Shown: piece by piece, positions 9,929 to 17,893 of the stretch
Numbering within the stretch: position 1 is the first letter of the stretch
How the letters are laid out: every line of letters starts with the position of its first letter
Assembly: GCA_032718475.1 (NCBI GenBank)
Contig: JAUCBJ010006931.1
Coordinates: 1-43,863 of the forward strand
DNA length: 43,863 nt
Source: Nemertoderma westbladi
Taxonomy: Eukaryota; Xenacoelomorpha; Nemertodermatida; Nemertodermatidae
Direction of reading: 5' to 3'
Notes under the pieces: generated by a model
Told to the model about the DNA's origin: nothing
What the model saw: the letters and a program-made list of their open reading frames with translations, nothing else
Databases searched by the model: none
Translations under genes and position numbers: made by a program

Positions 9929-10453
9929 ATGCCATACAAAGCAAGCAGCGGATCAACACCAATTCAAATAATCAATCGTCAATATACAGCTCAAACTGAA
10001 TTTCCAATTGATATAATCAAAGTTTCTCAACAACTAAAAGGTCAGATGCGGCAAAAACCAAAAATGTTTGTGTATAAGACTGGATCTGCGACAATTATGC
10101 TATTCCCAACTGGTTCAATAACAATAGTGGGTCCATGTAAAAATATTTGTAATGATTTACTTTATCTGAAACAATGTACCAACATACTAATTAAGAAAAT
10201 TAAATTAAATACAGTGACCAGACTAATTAAGTTACCATCTCTTAATTTTAAATCATTAAGTAAAAAGTGTGGACATCATTTTGTAAACAATGTAAAGGTA
10301 TATATTGATTTTACGCCGGAGCTCTTTTGTGGAATTCGATTGTATATTGGGCGATGTTATTTCAGTGTCTTTCACTCAATGAAAGTTATAAGTATGTGTC
10401 CTGTTGGTGATTTTGAAGAAGCTCTCATTATATTATTTAGTTTATTGAATTAA
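9929..10453 (+). CDS. TATA-binding-protein-like (TBP-fold) protein
   Basis: 174 aa from the first ATG (the frame also opens from a TTG at 9917). It looks like two imperfect halves of a TBP saddle. Residues about 11-92 hold ATIMLFPTGSITIVG (54-68), and residues about 100-174 hold TPELFCGIR (129-137) and a VFHSMKVIS block (147-155). These align with the conserved 'F-x-SGK-x-x-x-TG' strands and the 'PELFPGL' segment of eukaryotic TBP repeats. Aromatic residues at the DNA-kinking positions (F59, F148) appear retained. The sequence is very diverged, so DNA binding is inferred. A role in transcription from the element's own promoters would fit the TATA boxes in the TIRs. Related TBP-like proteins are known in some large DNA viruses. 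I do not know of it as a standard Polinton gene. Confidence 0.6.
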   Translation: MPYKASSGSTPIQIINRQYTAQTEFPIDIIKVSQQLKGQMRQKPKMFVYKTGSATIMLFPTGSITIVGPCKNICNDLLYLKQCTNILIKKIKLNTVTRLIKLPSLNFKSLSKKCGHHFVNNVKVYIDFTPELFCGIRLYIGRCYFSVFHSMKVISMCPVGDFEEALIILFSLLN

Positions 10454-10456
10454 TAA

Positions 10457-10830
10457 GTAAAATTATCTCTCAATATACTACATGTCATTATACTGTATGT
10501 GCGGTTTTATATATATTTATGTGATTATATTATCTCTCAATATACTACATGTCATTATACTGTATGTGCGGTTTTATATATATTTATGTGATTATATTAT
10601 CTCTCAATATACTACATGTCATTATACTGTATGTGCGGTTTTATATATATTTATGTGATTATATTATCTCTCAATATACTACGTCATTATACTGTTTGTG
10701 CGGTTTTATATATTTATGTGATTATACTGTCTCTCAATATACTATATGTGATTATATTATCTCTCAATATACTACATCATTATACTGTATGTGCGGTTTT
10801 ATATATTTATGTGATTATACTGCGTGTGGT
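10457..10830 (+). repeat. Tandem repeat, ~67-bp unit, inside the Polinton
   Basis: The unit starts at CTCTCAATATACTAC and recurs at 10467, 10534, 10601, 10668, 10731 and 10761 (periods 67, 67, 67, 63, 30). ORFs in it (10549-10909) are artefacts of the repeat. It separates the PolB/TBP-like pair from the ATPase-to-protease block. Confidence 0.9.
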
Positions 10831-11208
10831 TCTATATAATCATGTAACATATATACTAATTATAGTTTTATTAAATTTATGTAAAAAATATATTGATTTA
10901 TATTATTAATAACATCTTACCTTGAGAACAATTCTACCAATCTTTACAAGTAATGGGGACCCACCTCTCCTCACCAAACCCTTCCCAAAAAAAAAAGTCC
11001 ATAAGACCAAGGTTTACTGCACTTGTTCTCCATTGAGTGATTAGTTGTTAAACTGGTGAATTCATTATATAAATTTAAATATTTACTAAAGCCGCTAGAT
11101 GGCATACATTTGTGACGCGAACATTAGTTTCATATTATACTGTATAAACGTTAAAAGTCAACTATTATTTTAATAGATATAATAATAATTGTGTTATAAA
11201 AGGAAAAC
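10831..11208. other. Intergenic segment before the ATPase
   Basis: AT-rich and without a supported ORF. It probably contains the promoter of the late gene block, but no single motif stands out. Confidence 0.4.
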
Positions 11209-11838
11209 ATGATGGATATAGTAGATATGCGGTTTCGTTTTGGAAGTACAATATTAATAGCCGGTCCTAGTGGTAGTGGAAAAACTTCTTTCTTGGAGAA
11301 AATGTTATTAAATAGGAAATTGATCTTTAACGAAACCCCAAACAGTATTACTTGGTTTTATGGACAGACGAAACCAATAATTAAAGGGGTTAATATTACC
11401 GCTTTAAATGAAATTCCAGAACACTTTAATGAAAATGTGAAAAACCATTCTATCATTATAATCGACGATTTGATGACAGAACTACAAAATTCCAAACAAG
11501 CGACTACGCTATTTACTAAAGTAGCTCGACATACAAATTCATTGGTAATTTTTCTCACTCAAAACCTTTATCAAAAAGGAGGAGAATCTAGGACCCGTTC
11601 CATTAATTCCACATATTTCTTATTGTTCAAAAATCCGAGGGATCAGACACAGATAAGAACTTTAGCCTATCAGATGAAACCAAATACCCCCAAATTCTTA
11701 ATCGCGGCATTTCAAGACGCAACAAAGGTTCCCTTTAACCCACTTCTTATTGATTTTCATCAATTAACGGATGATAGTCTTCGTATACGTGGGTATTTAT
11801 TTACAAATGAACATTGTGTTTATCAACCCGTGTCGTAA
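11209..11838 (+). CDS. FtsK/HerA-type genome-packaging ATPase (A32-like)
   Basis: 209 aa. Walker A is GPSGSGKT at residues 19-26 and Walker B is IIIIDDL with D86/D87. A downstream sensor-like LTQNLY block is followed by NPRDQTQIRTLA, typical of Polinton ATPases. The length fits the family. It would drive packaging of the element's DNA into capsids. It is the first gene of a tightly spaced plus-strand block. A second Met follows the first immediately; GAAAACATG is a reasonable initiation context. Confidence 0.95.
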   Translation: MMDIVDMRFRFGSTILIAGPSGSGKTSFLEKMLLNRKLIFNETPNSITWFYGQTKPIIKGVNITALNEIPEHFNENVKNHSIIIIDDLMTELQNSKQATTLFTKVARHTNSLVIFLTQNLYQKGGESRTRSINSTYFLLFKNPRDQTQIRTLAYQMKPNTPKFLIAAFQDATKVPFNPLLIDFHQLTDDSLRIRGYLFTNEHCVYQPVS

Positions 11839-11851
11839 TATACGTAGAAGA

Positions 11852-11989
11852 ATGCTTCTATTAGCAATTGTCTGTTATTTAGTTATATTATACTTATTTG
11901 TGGTTTATCATCGACAAAGGTTTCTTAAATTTCTTAATATTATAGAACAAGTATGGAACTTAATATACGAAAGTATAGGAAAGAACTAG
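11852..11989 (+). CDS. Small single-pass membrane protein
   Basis: 45 aa from the ATG at 11852, just 13 nt after the ATPase stop. The frame is open further upstream but would then overlap the ATPase. Residues 1-20 are a strong hydrophobic segment (MLLLAIVCYLVILYLFVVYH), followed by a basic tail. Its end overlaps the start of the next gene by 37 nt. Function unknown; the position suggests a minor virion or membrane-active component. Confidence 0.5.
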   Translation: MLLLAIVCYLVILYLFVVYHRQRFLKFLNIIEQVWNLIYESIGKN

Positions 11990-12294
11990 AATTTTTGAAA
12001 AATAGCAACGCATTAGCGCGAGGAGCATTTATTCGAAAAAAAGCTAGTAGCGAATTAATACGACTTCTCGTTAATATTACACTGAATACACTCTATGGGA
12101 ATATAAATATTGATGGAAAGATTGTTAAAAAATTGAAGCCATATAAGAAATATATGAGGCGATTGAAATCGAAAAATTCAGTTTCACTTCAAAGACGTTC
12201 TCTCTCTCAGGCTGGGGGGTTCCTTCCACTTATTTTGCCACTGTTGATAGGCGCCACAAACATTGCCACAACTGTTGCCACAGCGTTAACATAA
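11953..12294 (+). CDS. Adenovirus pX-like core/membrane-active peptide
   Basis: 113 aa. The N-terminal two thirds are strongly basic. The C-terminus holds GGFLPLILPLL (about 88-98) followed by a small-residue hydrophobic stretch. A basic part followed by a Gly-Gly-(aliphatic)-Leu-Pro hydrophobic tail is the pattern of adenovirus protein X and its Polinton/adintovirus counterparts, which bind DNA in the core and may contact membranes. The stop is two bases before the next ATG. Confidence 0.6.
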   Translation: MELNIRKYRKELEFLKNSNALARGAFIRKKASSELIRLLVNITLNTLYGNINIDGKIVKKLKPYKKYMRRLKSKNSVSLQRRSLSQAGGFLPLILPLLIGATNIATTVATALT

Positions 12295-12296
12295 CC

Positions 12297-12479
12297 ATGT
12301 CATTCAAGAAACTATATTTAATAACCCCCGAACAACATGCTAGGTTGCAGCCATCACATTTGAAAACTAAACCTTTAATTAAAGAAACAAAGAAAAAAGA
12401 TCAAAATAAACGGACAATAAACGATAGAAGAAAAGTGTTGAAACTGTTTGATTATACACGTCGCAAATCGCGAAAATAA
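12297..12479 (+). CDS. Small basic protein of unknown function
   Basis: 60 aa, rich in Lys/Arg, starting MSFKKLYLITPEQ. Its TAA shares an A with the next ATG (TAATG at 12477-12481). The composition suggests nucleic-acid binding. I do not recognise the family. Confidence 0.5.
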   Translation: MSFKKLYLITPEQHARLQPSHLKTKPLIKETKKKDQNKRTINDRRKVLKLFDYTRRKSRK

Positions 12480-12548
12480 TGTCTTGGTTAAAAAAACTTT
12501 CAGTAACTTGCAATTTTCGTTGTCTGTGCAATTCTAGCAGTGTTACCT

Positions 12549-13580
12549 ATGGCTATGATCAACAAGATGGTAGAAAAACGCTTAGCCAAAGCTTACTACA
12601 ATCCTTCAAGTGTTGCAGGGTTTTCCACTATAGGAAAGCTAGCAAAAGAGACGGGAGTCAATCCAAAACTCGTGAAAAGATGGCTTCAAAGTCAGCAAAC
12701 CTACACATTGCATACCCCAGCGAGGCGTCTGTTTCCCACAAGCCGAATGTATTTTTATGGAATTAGTGACACCATTCAGGCAGATTTAATAGATATGCAA
12801 AAATATCGCGCAACAAACTCAGGTTATGGATATATTCTAACCGCAATCAACTGTTTTAGTAAGAAGGGATGGGCATTACCATTGAAACGGAAGACTGGTA
12901 TTGAAATTAAACATGCACTACAGTCTATTTTTACTGAAGAAGTACCACGTAATTTATGTACAGATCAAGGGTTGGAATTCGACAATAAAGTTGTACTCAA
13001 TTACTTGAAAATGAAAAAAGTTAAATATTATACAACACGATCGCAGTTCAAAGCAGCCATTTGCGAAAGGTATAATAGAACGATAAAGACAAAGATGTAT
13101 AAAATTTTTAGTAGAAGAGGTAACCATAAGTGGCTTGCTATTCTACCAAAAATTGTATACTCTTATAATAATTCTATACATAGATCTATTGGAATGCCCC
13201 CAATTCAAGTCAATAAGTCGAATGAAGATAACGTGAGAAGAAACCTCTATGGAAATTTAGCTAAAATCATTGTAACAAAACCCAAATTGAGAATAGGTGA
13301 CAATGTGCGACTTAATATAGCTAAAACGGCGTTTGAAAAAGGTTATACAAAAAATTGGACCGGTGAGGTGTTTACTGTAAAACGTATAAGACTAGATCGT
13401 TTTCCTCAGCCTATGTATCATATAATAGATTCAGTTGATAGAGAAATAGAAGGAACATTTTACCCTCACGAATTGCAAAAGGTTACACAAACAACTGATA
13501 TTCAGCCAATCGAGTCCATTTTGAAGTCTCGAATAAAAAACGGTCGGAAGGAATTCCTTGTAAAATTTAAAAAACTATAA
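12549..13580 (+). CDS. int: Retroviral-type (DDE) integrase of the Polinton
   Basis: About 343 aa from the ATG at 12549. An N-terminal helical region with a WL-x-x-Q-x-x-YTLH block precedes the rve core. Catalytic residues are D79 (QADLIDM), D139 (TDQGLEF) and E173 (CERYNRT). An SH3-like C-terminal region (GD-x-VRL, YPHELQKV) leads to the first strand of a chromodomain (about 319-343). The frame then stops, while the next frame carries the rest of a chromodomain-like segment to a TAA at 13618-13620, 10 nt before the next ATG. An extra A in the A-run at 13570-13574 would explain this. Upstream, the frame is open from 12507 with a hydrophobic stretch, and a coupled ATG lies at 12479 in another frame, so the true N-terminus is uncertain. 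It inserts the element, making the 6-bp duplication seen here. Confidence 0.93.
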   Translation: MAMINKMVEKRLAKAYYNPSSVAGFSTIGKLAKETGVNPKLVKRWLQSQQTYTLHTPARRLFPTSRMYFYGISDTIQADLIDMQKYRATNSGYGYILTAINCFSKKGWALPLKRKTGIEIKHALQSIFTEEVPRNLCTDQGLEFDNKVVLNYLKMKKVKYYTTRSQFKAAICERYNRTIKTKMYKIFSRRGNHKWLAILPKIVYSYNNSIHRSIGMPPIQVNKSNEDNVRRNLYGNLAKIIVTKPKLRIGDNVRLNIAKTAFEKGYTKNWTGEVFTVKRIRLDRFPQPMYHIIDSVDREIEGTFYPHELQKVTQTTDIQPIESILKSRIKNGRKEFLVKFKKL

Positions 13581-13630
13581 ACGGAACTCTTGTTTGAACG
13601 AGTCCCAACTACGTAAATAAATCAACAAAA

Positions 13631-14458
13631 ATGAATAACTATATAACTTTATTCTCAAATGGACCTACAAACAAATTTCCTGATAACACCCTTTCGAAAT
13701 TTACGGTTGATCTACCCTATACAATCAATCTCAGTGGTGATGTAGAAGTGGGACTATCTGAAATTCAATACTGTTCCTCATTCTATAATATACGTCAACA
13801 ATCTCTGTTTACAATTTATTATGGAGATAGGACATCGCAAGTTGTTATATTTGAACCAGGACTATATACGAGTGTAGAAGCCATTATTAATAAAATCAAT
13901 CAACAAATTGATCACCCGAAGTGGCCCCAAATTCAATATTTCAAATACTCAAATAAAATCGAGCTCGCTACTTCGCAACACTTTTCTTTTGAAATTACTG
14001 GAGATTTGATTACAATACTCGGTTTTGAGGAGTTTACGCAGGATTATGATCCGAGGGATGTACCTTATCTAGCTAATTGGTATGATTATTGGAGTGTAAA
14101 TGTTAGTGAATTTGGTTCTTTAACATTCAAACAGCAACCGGGACAGCGTGCTCAATTTAGGGGGATTTGTCCCTTTTCTTGCGATTTAGTCTTAGGGCGA
14201 CATAATTTGTTTATCTATAGTGACATTACTTCTCATGTGACTGTAGGAAATACGACGGCACCGTTATTACGCACGGTACCTCTCGAACTTGAGCATAATA
14301 AAGTTATAACACGCGAATTTAAAAAAATTTATTACAGACCGGTTGCTAGAACAGTTGTTAATCAGATAAATATTGAATTACGCAACGAAAAAGGAGAACT
14401 AATATTATTTAAAGGAGGTGCAACAATAATTACCCTACACTTAAAAAGTAAGTCATAA
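13631..14458 (+). CDS. Penton-like minor capsid protein, paralog A
   Basis: 275 aa. The pattern matches the Polinton minor capsid (penton) family: an N-terminal F-x-V-x-L strand, VGLSE at 40-44, a G-x-Y-x-SVEA turn near 87-94, LLR-T-VP, and a C-terminal INIELRNEKGELI strand. Predicted mostly beta. The next gene encodes a diverged paralog of the same layout. The fivefold-vertex role is inferred from the family. Confidence 0.72.
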   Translation: MNNYITLFSNGPTNKFPDNTLSKFTVDLPYTINLSGDVEVGLSEIQYCSSFYNIRQQSLFTIYYGDRTSQVVIFEPGLYTSVEAIINKINQQIDHPKWPQIQYFKYSNKIELATSQHFSFEITGDLITILGFEEFTQDYDPRDVPYLANWYDYWSVNVSEFGSLTFKQQPGQRAQFRGICPFSCDLVLGRHNLFIYSDITSHVTVGNTTAPLLRTVPLELEHNKVITREFKKIYYRPVARTVVNQINIELRNEKGELILFKGGATIITLHLKSKS

Positions 14459-15252
14459 TGGAGAAAATATTATATTTACCCTCGAATTCTTCACCTAAAC
14501 GATTTCCATTAAATCAACCTTCTAACTTTAATGTGGAACTATCTGAACCATTGCGTTTTAGTGGAAAGTGGATGGTGGGTTTGTCAGAATTTGTTTACCT
14601 CTCCTCGGTTCATAATTTAGAAGATACATTCATTTATATTCGGAGTTTACAAGGAACTAAAAGAAAATATATAATACCATCTGGTTGCTATACTAATGTG
14701 GAGGCGTTGCTTACACAGCTAAATATAGATGGTCTCAATTCCCATTTAGAAATAAGACAAAATGAGCTTTATGACAACATTAGTATTCAGTTTATCGACG
14801 AAAGTAAAGTTGTTCGTTTTTATGGAAATAAGTTGATTGAGTTACTTGGATTGCGGGGATTAGAAAATGAGTATTATGTTAATAAAAATAAATTTCTTGT
14901 TAGCCTAAAAAATGATTATCTACAAATAACGCGAAGGGGGGAAATAGAGGGTGATTCTGATATATTACATATTCAAAAAGCAGCAAATGTTTTTATGGGA
15001 AACATTAGTATATTTTCAAATATTTGCGGAAATGAGATTGTTGGAAATCAACTGAAACCCCTCTTAAGATCTATTCCTTATCAAGGAGATTATGGTAAGC
15101 TTGTTCATCATGAATTCACAAATATTAATTATAAATCCATTGATATGCAAAATATAGAAACAATAAATATACAGTTAAAAAATGATCGAGATGAATTCAT
15201 AAAGTTTAATAATGGTACTGTAATTGCGACATTAATTTTGAAACACCAATAA
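14458..15252 (+). CDS. Penton-like minor capsid protein, paralog B
   Basis: 264 aa. It starts inside the stop of paralog A (TAATG, 14456-14460). It keeps the same landmarks at matching positions: F-x-VEL, VGLSE (40-44), G-C-Y-TNVEALL, LLRS-IP and INIQLKNDRDEF. Overall identity to A looks low, so the duplication is old. Most Polintons I know of have a single such gene; two tandem forms may make a heteromeric vertex or have diverged in role. Confidence 0.7.
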   Translation: MEKILYLPSNSSPKRFPLNQPSNFNVELSEPLRFSGKWMVGLSEFVYLSSVHNLEDTFIYIRSLQGTKRKYIIPSGCYTNVEALLTQLNIDGLNSHLEIRQNELYDNISIQFIDESKVVRFYGNKLIELLGLRGLENEYYVNKNKFLVSLKNDYLQITRRGEIEGDSDILHIQKAANVFMGNISIFSNICGNEIVGNQLKPLLRSIPYQGDYGKLVHHEFTNINYKSIDMQNIETINIQLKNDRDEFIKFNNGTVIATLILKHQ

Positions 15253-15385
15253 ACGATAAATAAGGAAATATATTTAGGAAGCAATGAGTTATAAAGATTA
15301 TTATCAAAGGAGTTTGTAGAAAACATTACAGAGAACACTTTATAAGGTTATTCGCGGCGGTGTTAAAAATAAACAGACTGGGACG

Positions 15386-15892
15386 ATGAAGGGTCTCAGC
15401 TCAGAAATGGTTACACCTCCTTCCATAATGAGGCAACGATTACAATTATTAGAATGGAAACGAAAGGCGGGGGGAGGACTACCTTATTTTGAGGGGGGAT
15501 ATAGACATCGACACATGAACAGTCGCACAGTTTTTGTGAGACACGGTCAACGAGGTAAAGGTATCCTTGGAAATATTATTCGGATTGCAACTAAAGTAGT
15601 GCCCAAAGTTATTAAGCCCGTCGCGCGAGCAGCAATTCGCAAAAGTGCTCCTTTTGTAAAAAAGACAGGGAGAAAAATTGTCAAACGAGTAATTCGTCGG
15701 GGAATTCCACAACTTAAAAAGATTGGAAAGAAATTAGCAGAACAGGCTCTCGCCAGCTCAAAACCTTCCACTAAACGAGTAGCTCATAAAATTATTGAAG
15801 AAGTTTTAAATGCTGCTGATGGGAGGTCAATAAACGAAACTCGCAAAAAACGCAAATCAAAAAAGCATCACTGTCCAGATATTTTTGGTTAA
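15386..15892 (+). CDS. Basic core/minor virion protein, probably 5'-truncated by a TAG
   Basis: 168 aa, highly basic, with a Gly-rich GQRGKGILGN turn, amphipathic helices rich in Lys/Arg/Ala, and a Lys-rich tail ending DIFG. This resembles Polinton proteins likened to adenovirus core or cement proteins. The same frame is open upstream from an ATG at 15284 (MSYKDYYQRS) except for one TAG at 15317-15319. The ancestral start is therefore probably 15284, with a nonsense change. Its place before the capsid gene fits a virion role. Confidence 0.6.
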   Translation: MKGLSSEMVTPPSIMRQRLQLLEWKRKAGGGLPYFEGGYRHRHMNSRTVFVRHGQRGKGILGNIIRIATKVVPKVIKPVARAAIRKSAPFVKKTGRKIVKRVIRRGIPQLKKIGKKLAEQALASSKPSTKRVAHKIIEEVLNAADGRSINETRKKRKSKKHHCPDIFG

Positions 15893-15918
15893 ACTAAATA
15901 ATAACACTGGAAGAAACC

Positions 15919-17157
15919 ATGGAAGAACTAAATTTATTTAATCACAGTGATGTTCAGAGTGTAATTGAAGAAAGTTTTGAGCAGGAAATATACCCTGTGA
16001 CTACATTGGGAGAGGGCACATCAGTTATAGATTTCATGATTGAAAAGTCAGAAGATTACTATACGATAGGAAGTGAAACAACACTACAATTAGTATATCG
16101 TATTGTAACAACAATACGACCTGACAATGGCGCAGTTTATCAAACACCACTAAGCCTCTCTACTCTATTTTCAAAAATTAGTGTTTTGATTAATGAGCGG
16201 GAGGTAGAGTCTAATACTGCCAACTATCCCTATAAAGCTTTCCTAAAAGCGGTCTTACTTAATGATCAGAGTACAAAAGAAACGATTTTAGCCGCCGAAG
16301 GGTTTGCAGAACAAGAAGCGTTTGGTGTTCCTGTAGACTTTGCTGCAGCTGCTCATTTGGAAAGTAGACCATATTATGTTCAGGGGTCTCTATTTGTTGA
16401 CCTTTTTGAACAGGTTAAATTTATCCCACCCAAAACTAGTATAAGAATTAGATTAACAAGAGCTACAAATGCATTTAACTTAGTATGTATTGCAGCCGTA
16501 CAAGAGCCTCGAATCAATATATCTAATGCTTTGCTGAAAATTAAACGAGTAAAATTGGATCCATATATACGTCAACAACATATAGAACAATTAAAAATAG
16601 GAGATTATATTTATCCAATTATGCAGAATGAGGTGACAACCTTTACTATAGCAAATGGTCAACAATCTCATGTGAGGGAAAATTTGTTTACAAGCAAGAA
16701 TGTACCTCGCTTTGTTAATATTGTCATGGTTCGAAATGATTCTTACAATGGAAACTTAAGATCTAATTCACTATTGTTTGATCACTTTAATGTGAATTAC
16801 TTACAACTTACGTTGGATGGTAAGGTAATTGGAGGTGTGACATATAAACCAAATTTTGCTAATGGACAATATATTAATGAGTATTGCGCCAGTCAAAAAA
16901 ACCTTCTATCTATAACCAGAGGTACAAACAACGGCATTACTCCCACTAGATTTCGTGATTTATATCCAATATTTTCTTGGAATTTATCCCCCACGGGATT
17001 TATTGATGAAGACGAACGAAACCCACATCAAATAGGCAATGCTAGATTAGAGATTGCTTTCTCAGCTCCTTTACAAAATACAATTAACGTAATTATGTGG
17101 GTGGGATATGATAGAACTGTGAATATCAGCAATGTTGGATCAGTAACTATTTTCTAG
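15919..17157 (+). CDS. Major capsid protein, double jelly-roll (hexon-like)
   Basis: 412 aa. It has the family blocks NYPYKAFLKAVL (102-113) and LFVDLFEQ...PP-x-TSIRIRLTR...F (about 158-187), and a second beta-rich half ending in a VIMWVGYDR strand. Trimers of such proteins form the icosahedral shell. The start is ACCATGG, a strong context, 26 nt after the previous stop. No disruption is visible. It lies between the core-like protein and the protease, the usual Polinton late block. Confidence 0.9.
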   Translation: MEELNLFNHSDVQSVIEESFEQEIYPVTTLGEGTSVIDFMIEKSEDYYTIGSETTLQLVYRIVTTIRPDNGAVYQTPLSLSTLFSKISVLINEREVESNTANYPYKAFLKAVLLNDQSTKETILAAEGFAEQEAFGVPVDFAAAAHLESRPYYVQGSLFVDLFEQVKFIPPKTSIRIRLTRATNAFNLVCIAAVQEPRINISNALLKIKRVKLDPYIRQQHIEQLKIGDYIYPIMQNEVTTFTIANGQQSHVRENLFTSKNVPRFVNIVMVRNDSYNGNLRSNSLLFDHFNVNYLQLTLDGKVIGGVTYKPNFANGQYINEYCASQKNLLSITRGTNNGITPTRFRDLYPIFSWNLSPTGFIDEDERNPHQIGNARLEIAFSAPLQNTINVIMWVGYDRTVNISNVGSVTIF

Positions 17158-17167
17158 AAAGAAAAAC

Positions 17168-17596
17168 ATGTTGAACTCATATGATTTGAATAATTTCCCA
17201 ATAGGAGAACATTATCGTGGTTCTTTCGCCATTGATCAATTACCAGCGAAGGATGGCTCTAAAATGAGCTTCATTTCAAATACTCAAGCCGCTCATTTAC
17301 CTGGTATGCACTGGGTCGCTGTTTTTATGAATGAAAATATAGGTGAATACTTTGATTCATTTGGAGTGTTCCCCCCGGCTCGTATAGAAGACTGGCTGTT
17401 GCGTAATACAATAAAATGGTCAAGGACACGAAAAGTGGTTCAACACCCTCTAAGGACGAGTTGTGGGGGATACTGTTTATATTACTTATCTGAACGATCA
17501 AAAACTGACACGCCTCTACGCAAGTTTGGAACAGACTTGAAACAAAATGAAAAGATACTTGCATGTTGGTTGCGGAACAAAGCCATAATGAATTGA
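17168..17596 (+). CDS. Adenain-like cysteine protease
   Basis: 142 aa. Catalytic set H48 (GMHWVAVF), D63 (EYFDSFG), Q92 and C99 (TSCGGYC) in the order of the adenovirus maturation protease (Ulp1-related C5 family). It would cleave virion precursors such as the pX-like and core proteins. It starts 10 nt after the capsid stop and is the last plus-strand gene. Confidence 0.93.
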   Translation: MLNSYDLNNFPIGEHYRGSFAIDQLPAKDGSKMSFISNTQAAHLPGMHWVAVFMNENIGEYFDSFGVFPPARIEDWLLRNTIKWSRTRKVVQHPLRTSCGGYCLYYLSERSKTDTPLRKFGTDLKQNEKILACWLRNKAIMN

Positions 17597-17893
17597 TATT
17601 ATTAATTGTGTTACAATGTGTTATATCTTATGTGTTACAATGTGTCATATCTTAAATGTTACTCTGCTATATGTATATGTGTTATGTTATAAATATATAT
17701 TTCAATGTTGCTATATTAAAAATATGAAAATAGTCGACTATATTTCATTTTTCTTTTTTCATCTTTGGATAAATAATATAGGGGTTAAACAAAGAACATC
17801 AAAGCAGTTAAACAGTTACATTTAACATTTAGACAGTAAACAGTAACAGTAAACATTTACATGACCAGTTACAATAGACAAGTAACATAAAGT
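17597..17893. other. Convergent 3' region between protease and minus-strand gene
   Basis: AT-rich, with short repeats of a GTGTTACAATGTGT word (17608-17660). The plus-strand block and the minus-strand gene converge here, so both sets of 3' ends must lie in this segment. No gene seen. Confidence 0.45.

Noticed and set aside
10549-10909. Two ORFs of 96-97 codons in the Polinton
   Set aside because: They are translations of the 67-bp tandem repeat in two frames.
15479-15771. Minus-strand ORFs of 74-77 codons
   Set aside because: Antisense to the basic core-like gene; no independent support.
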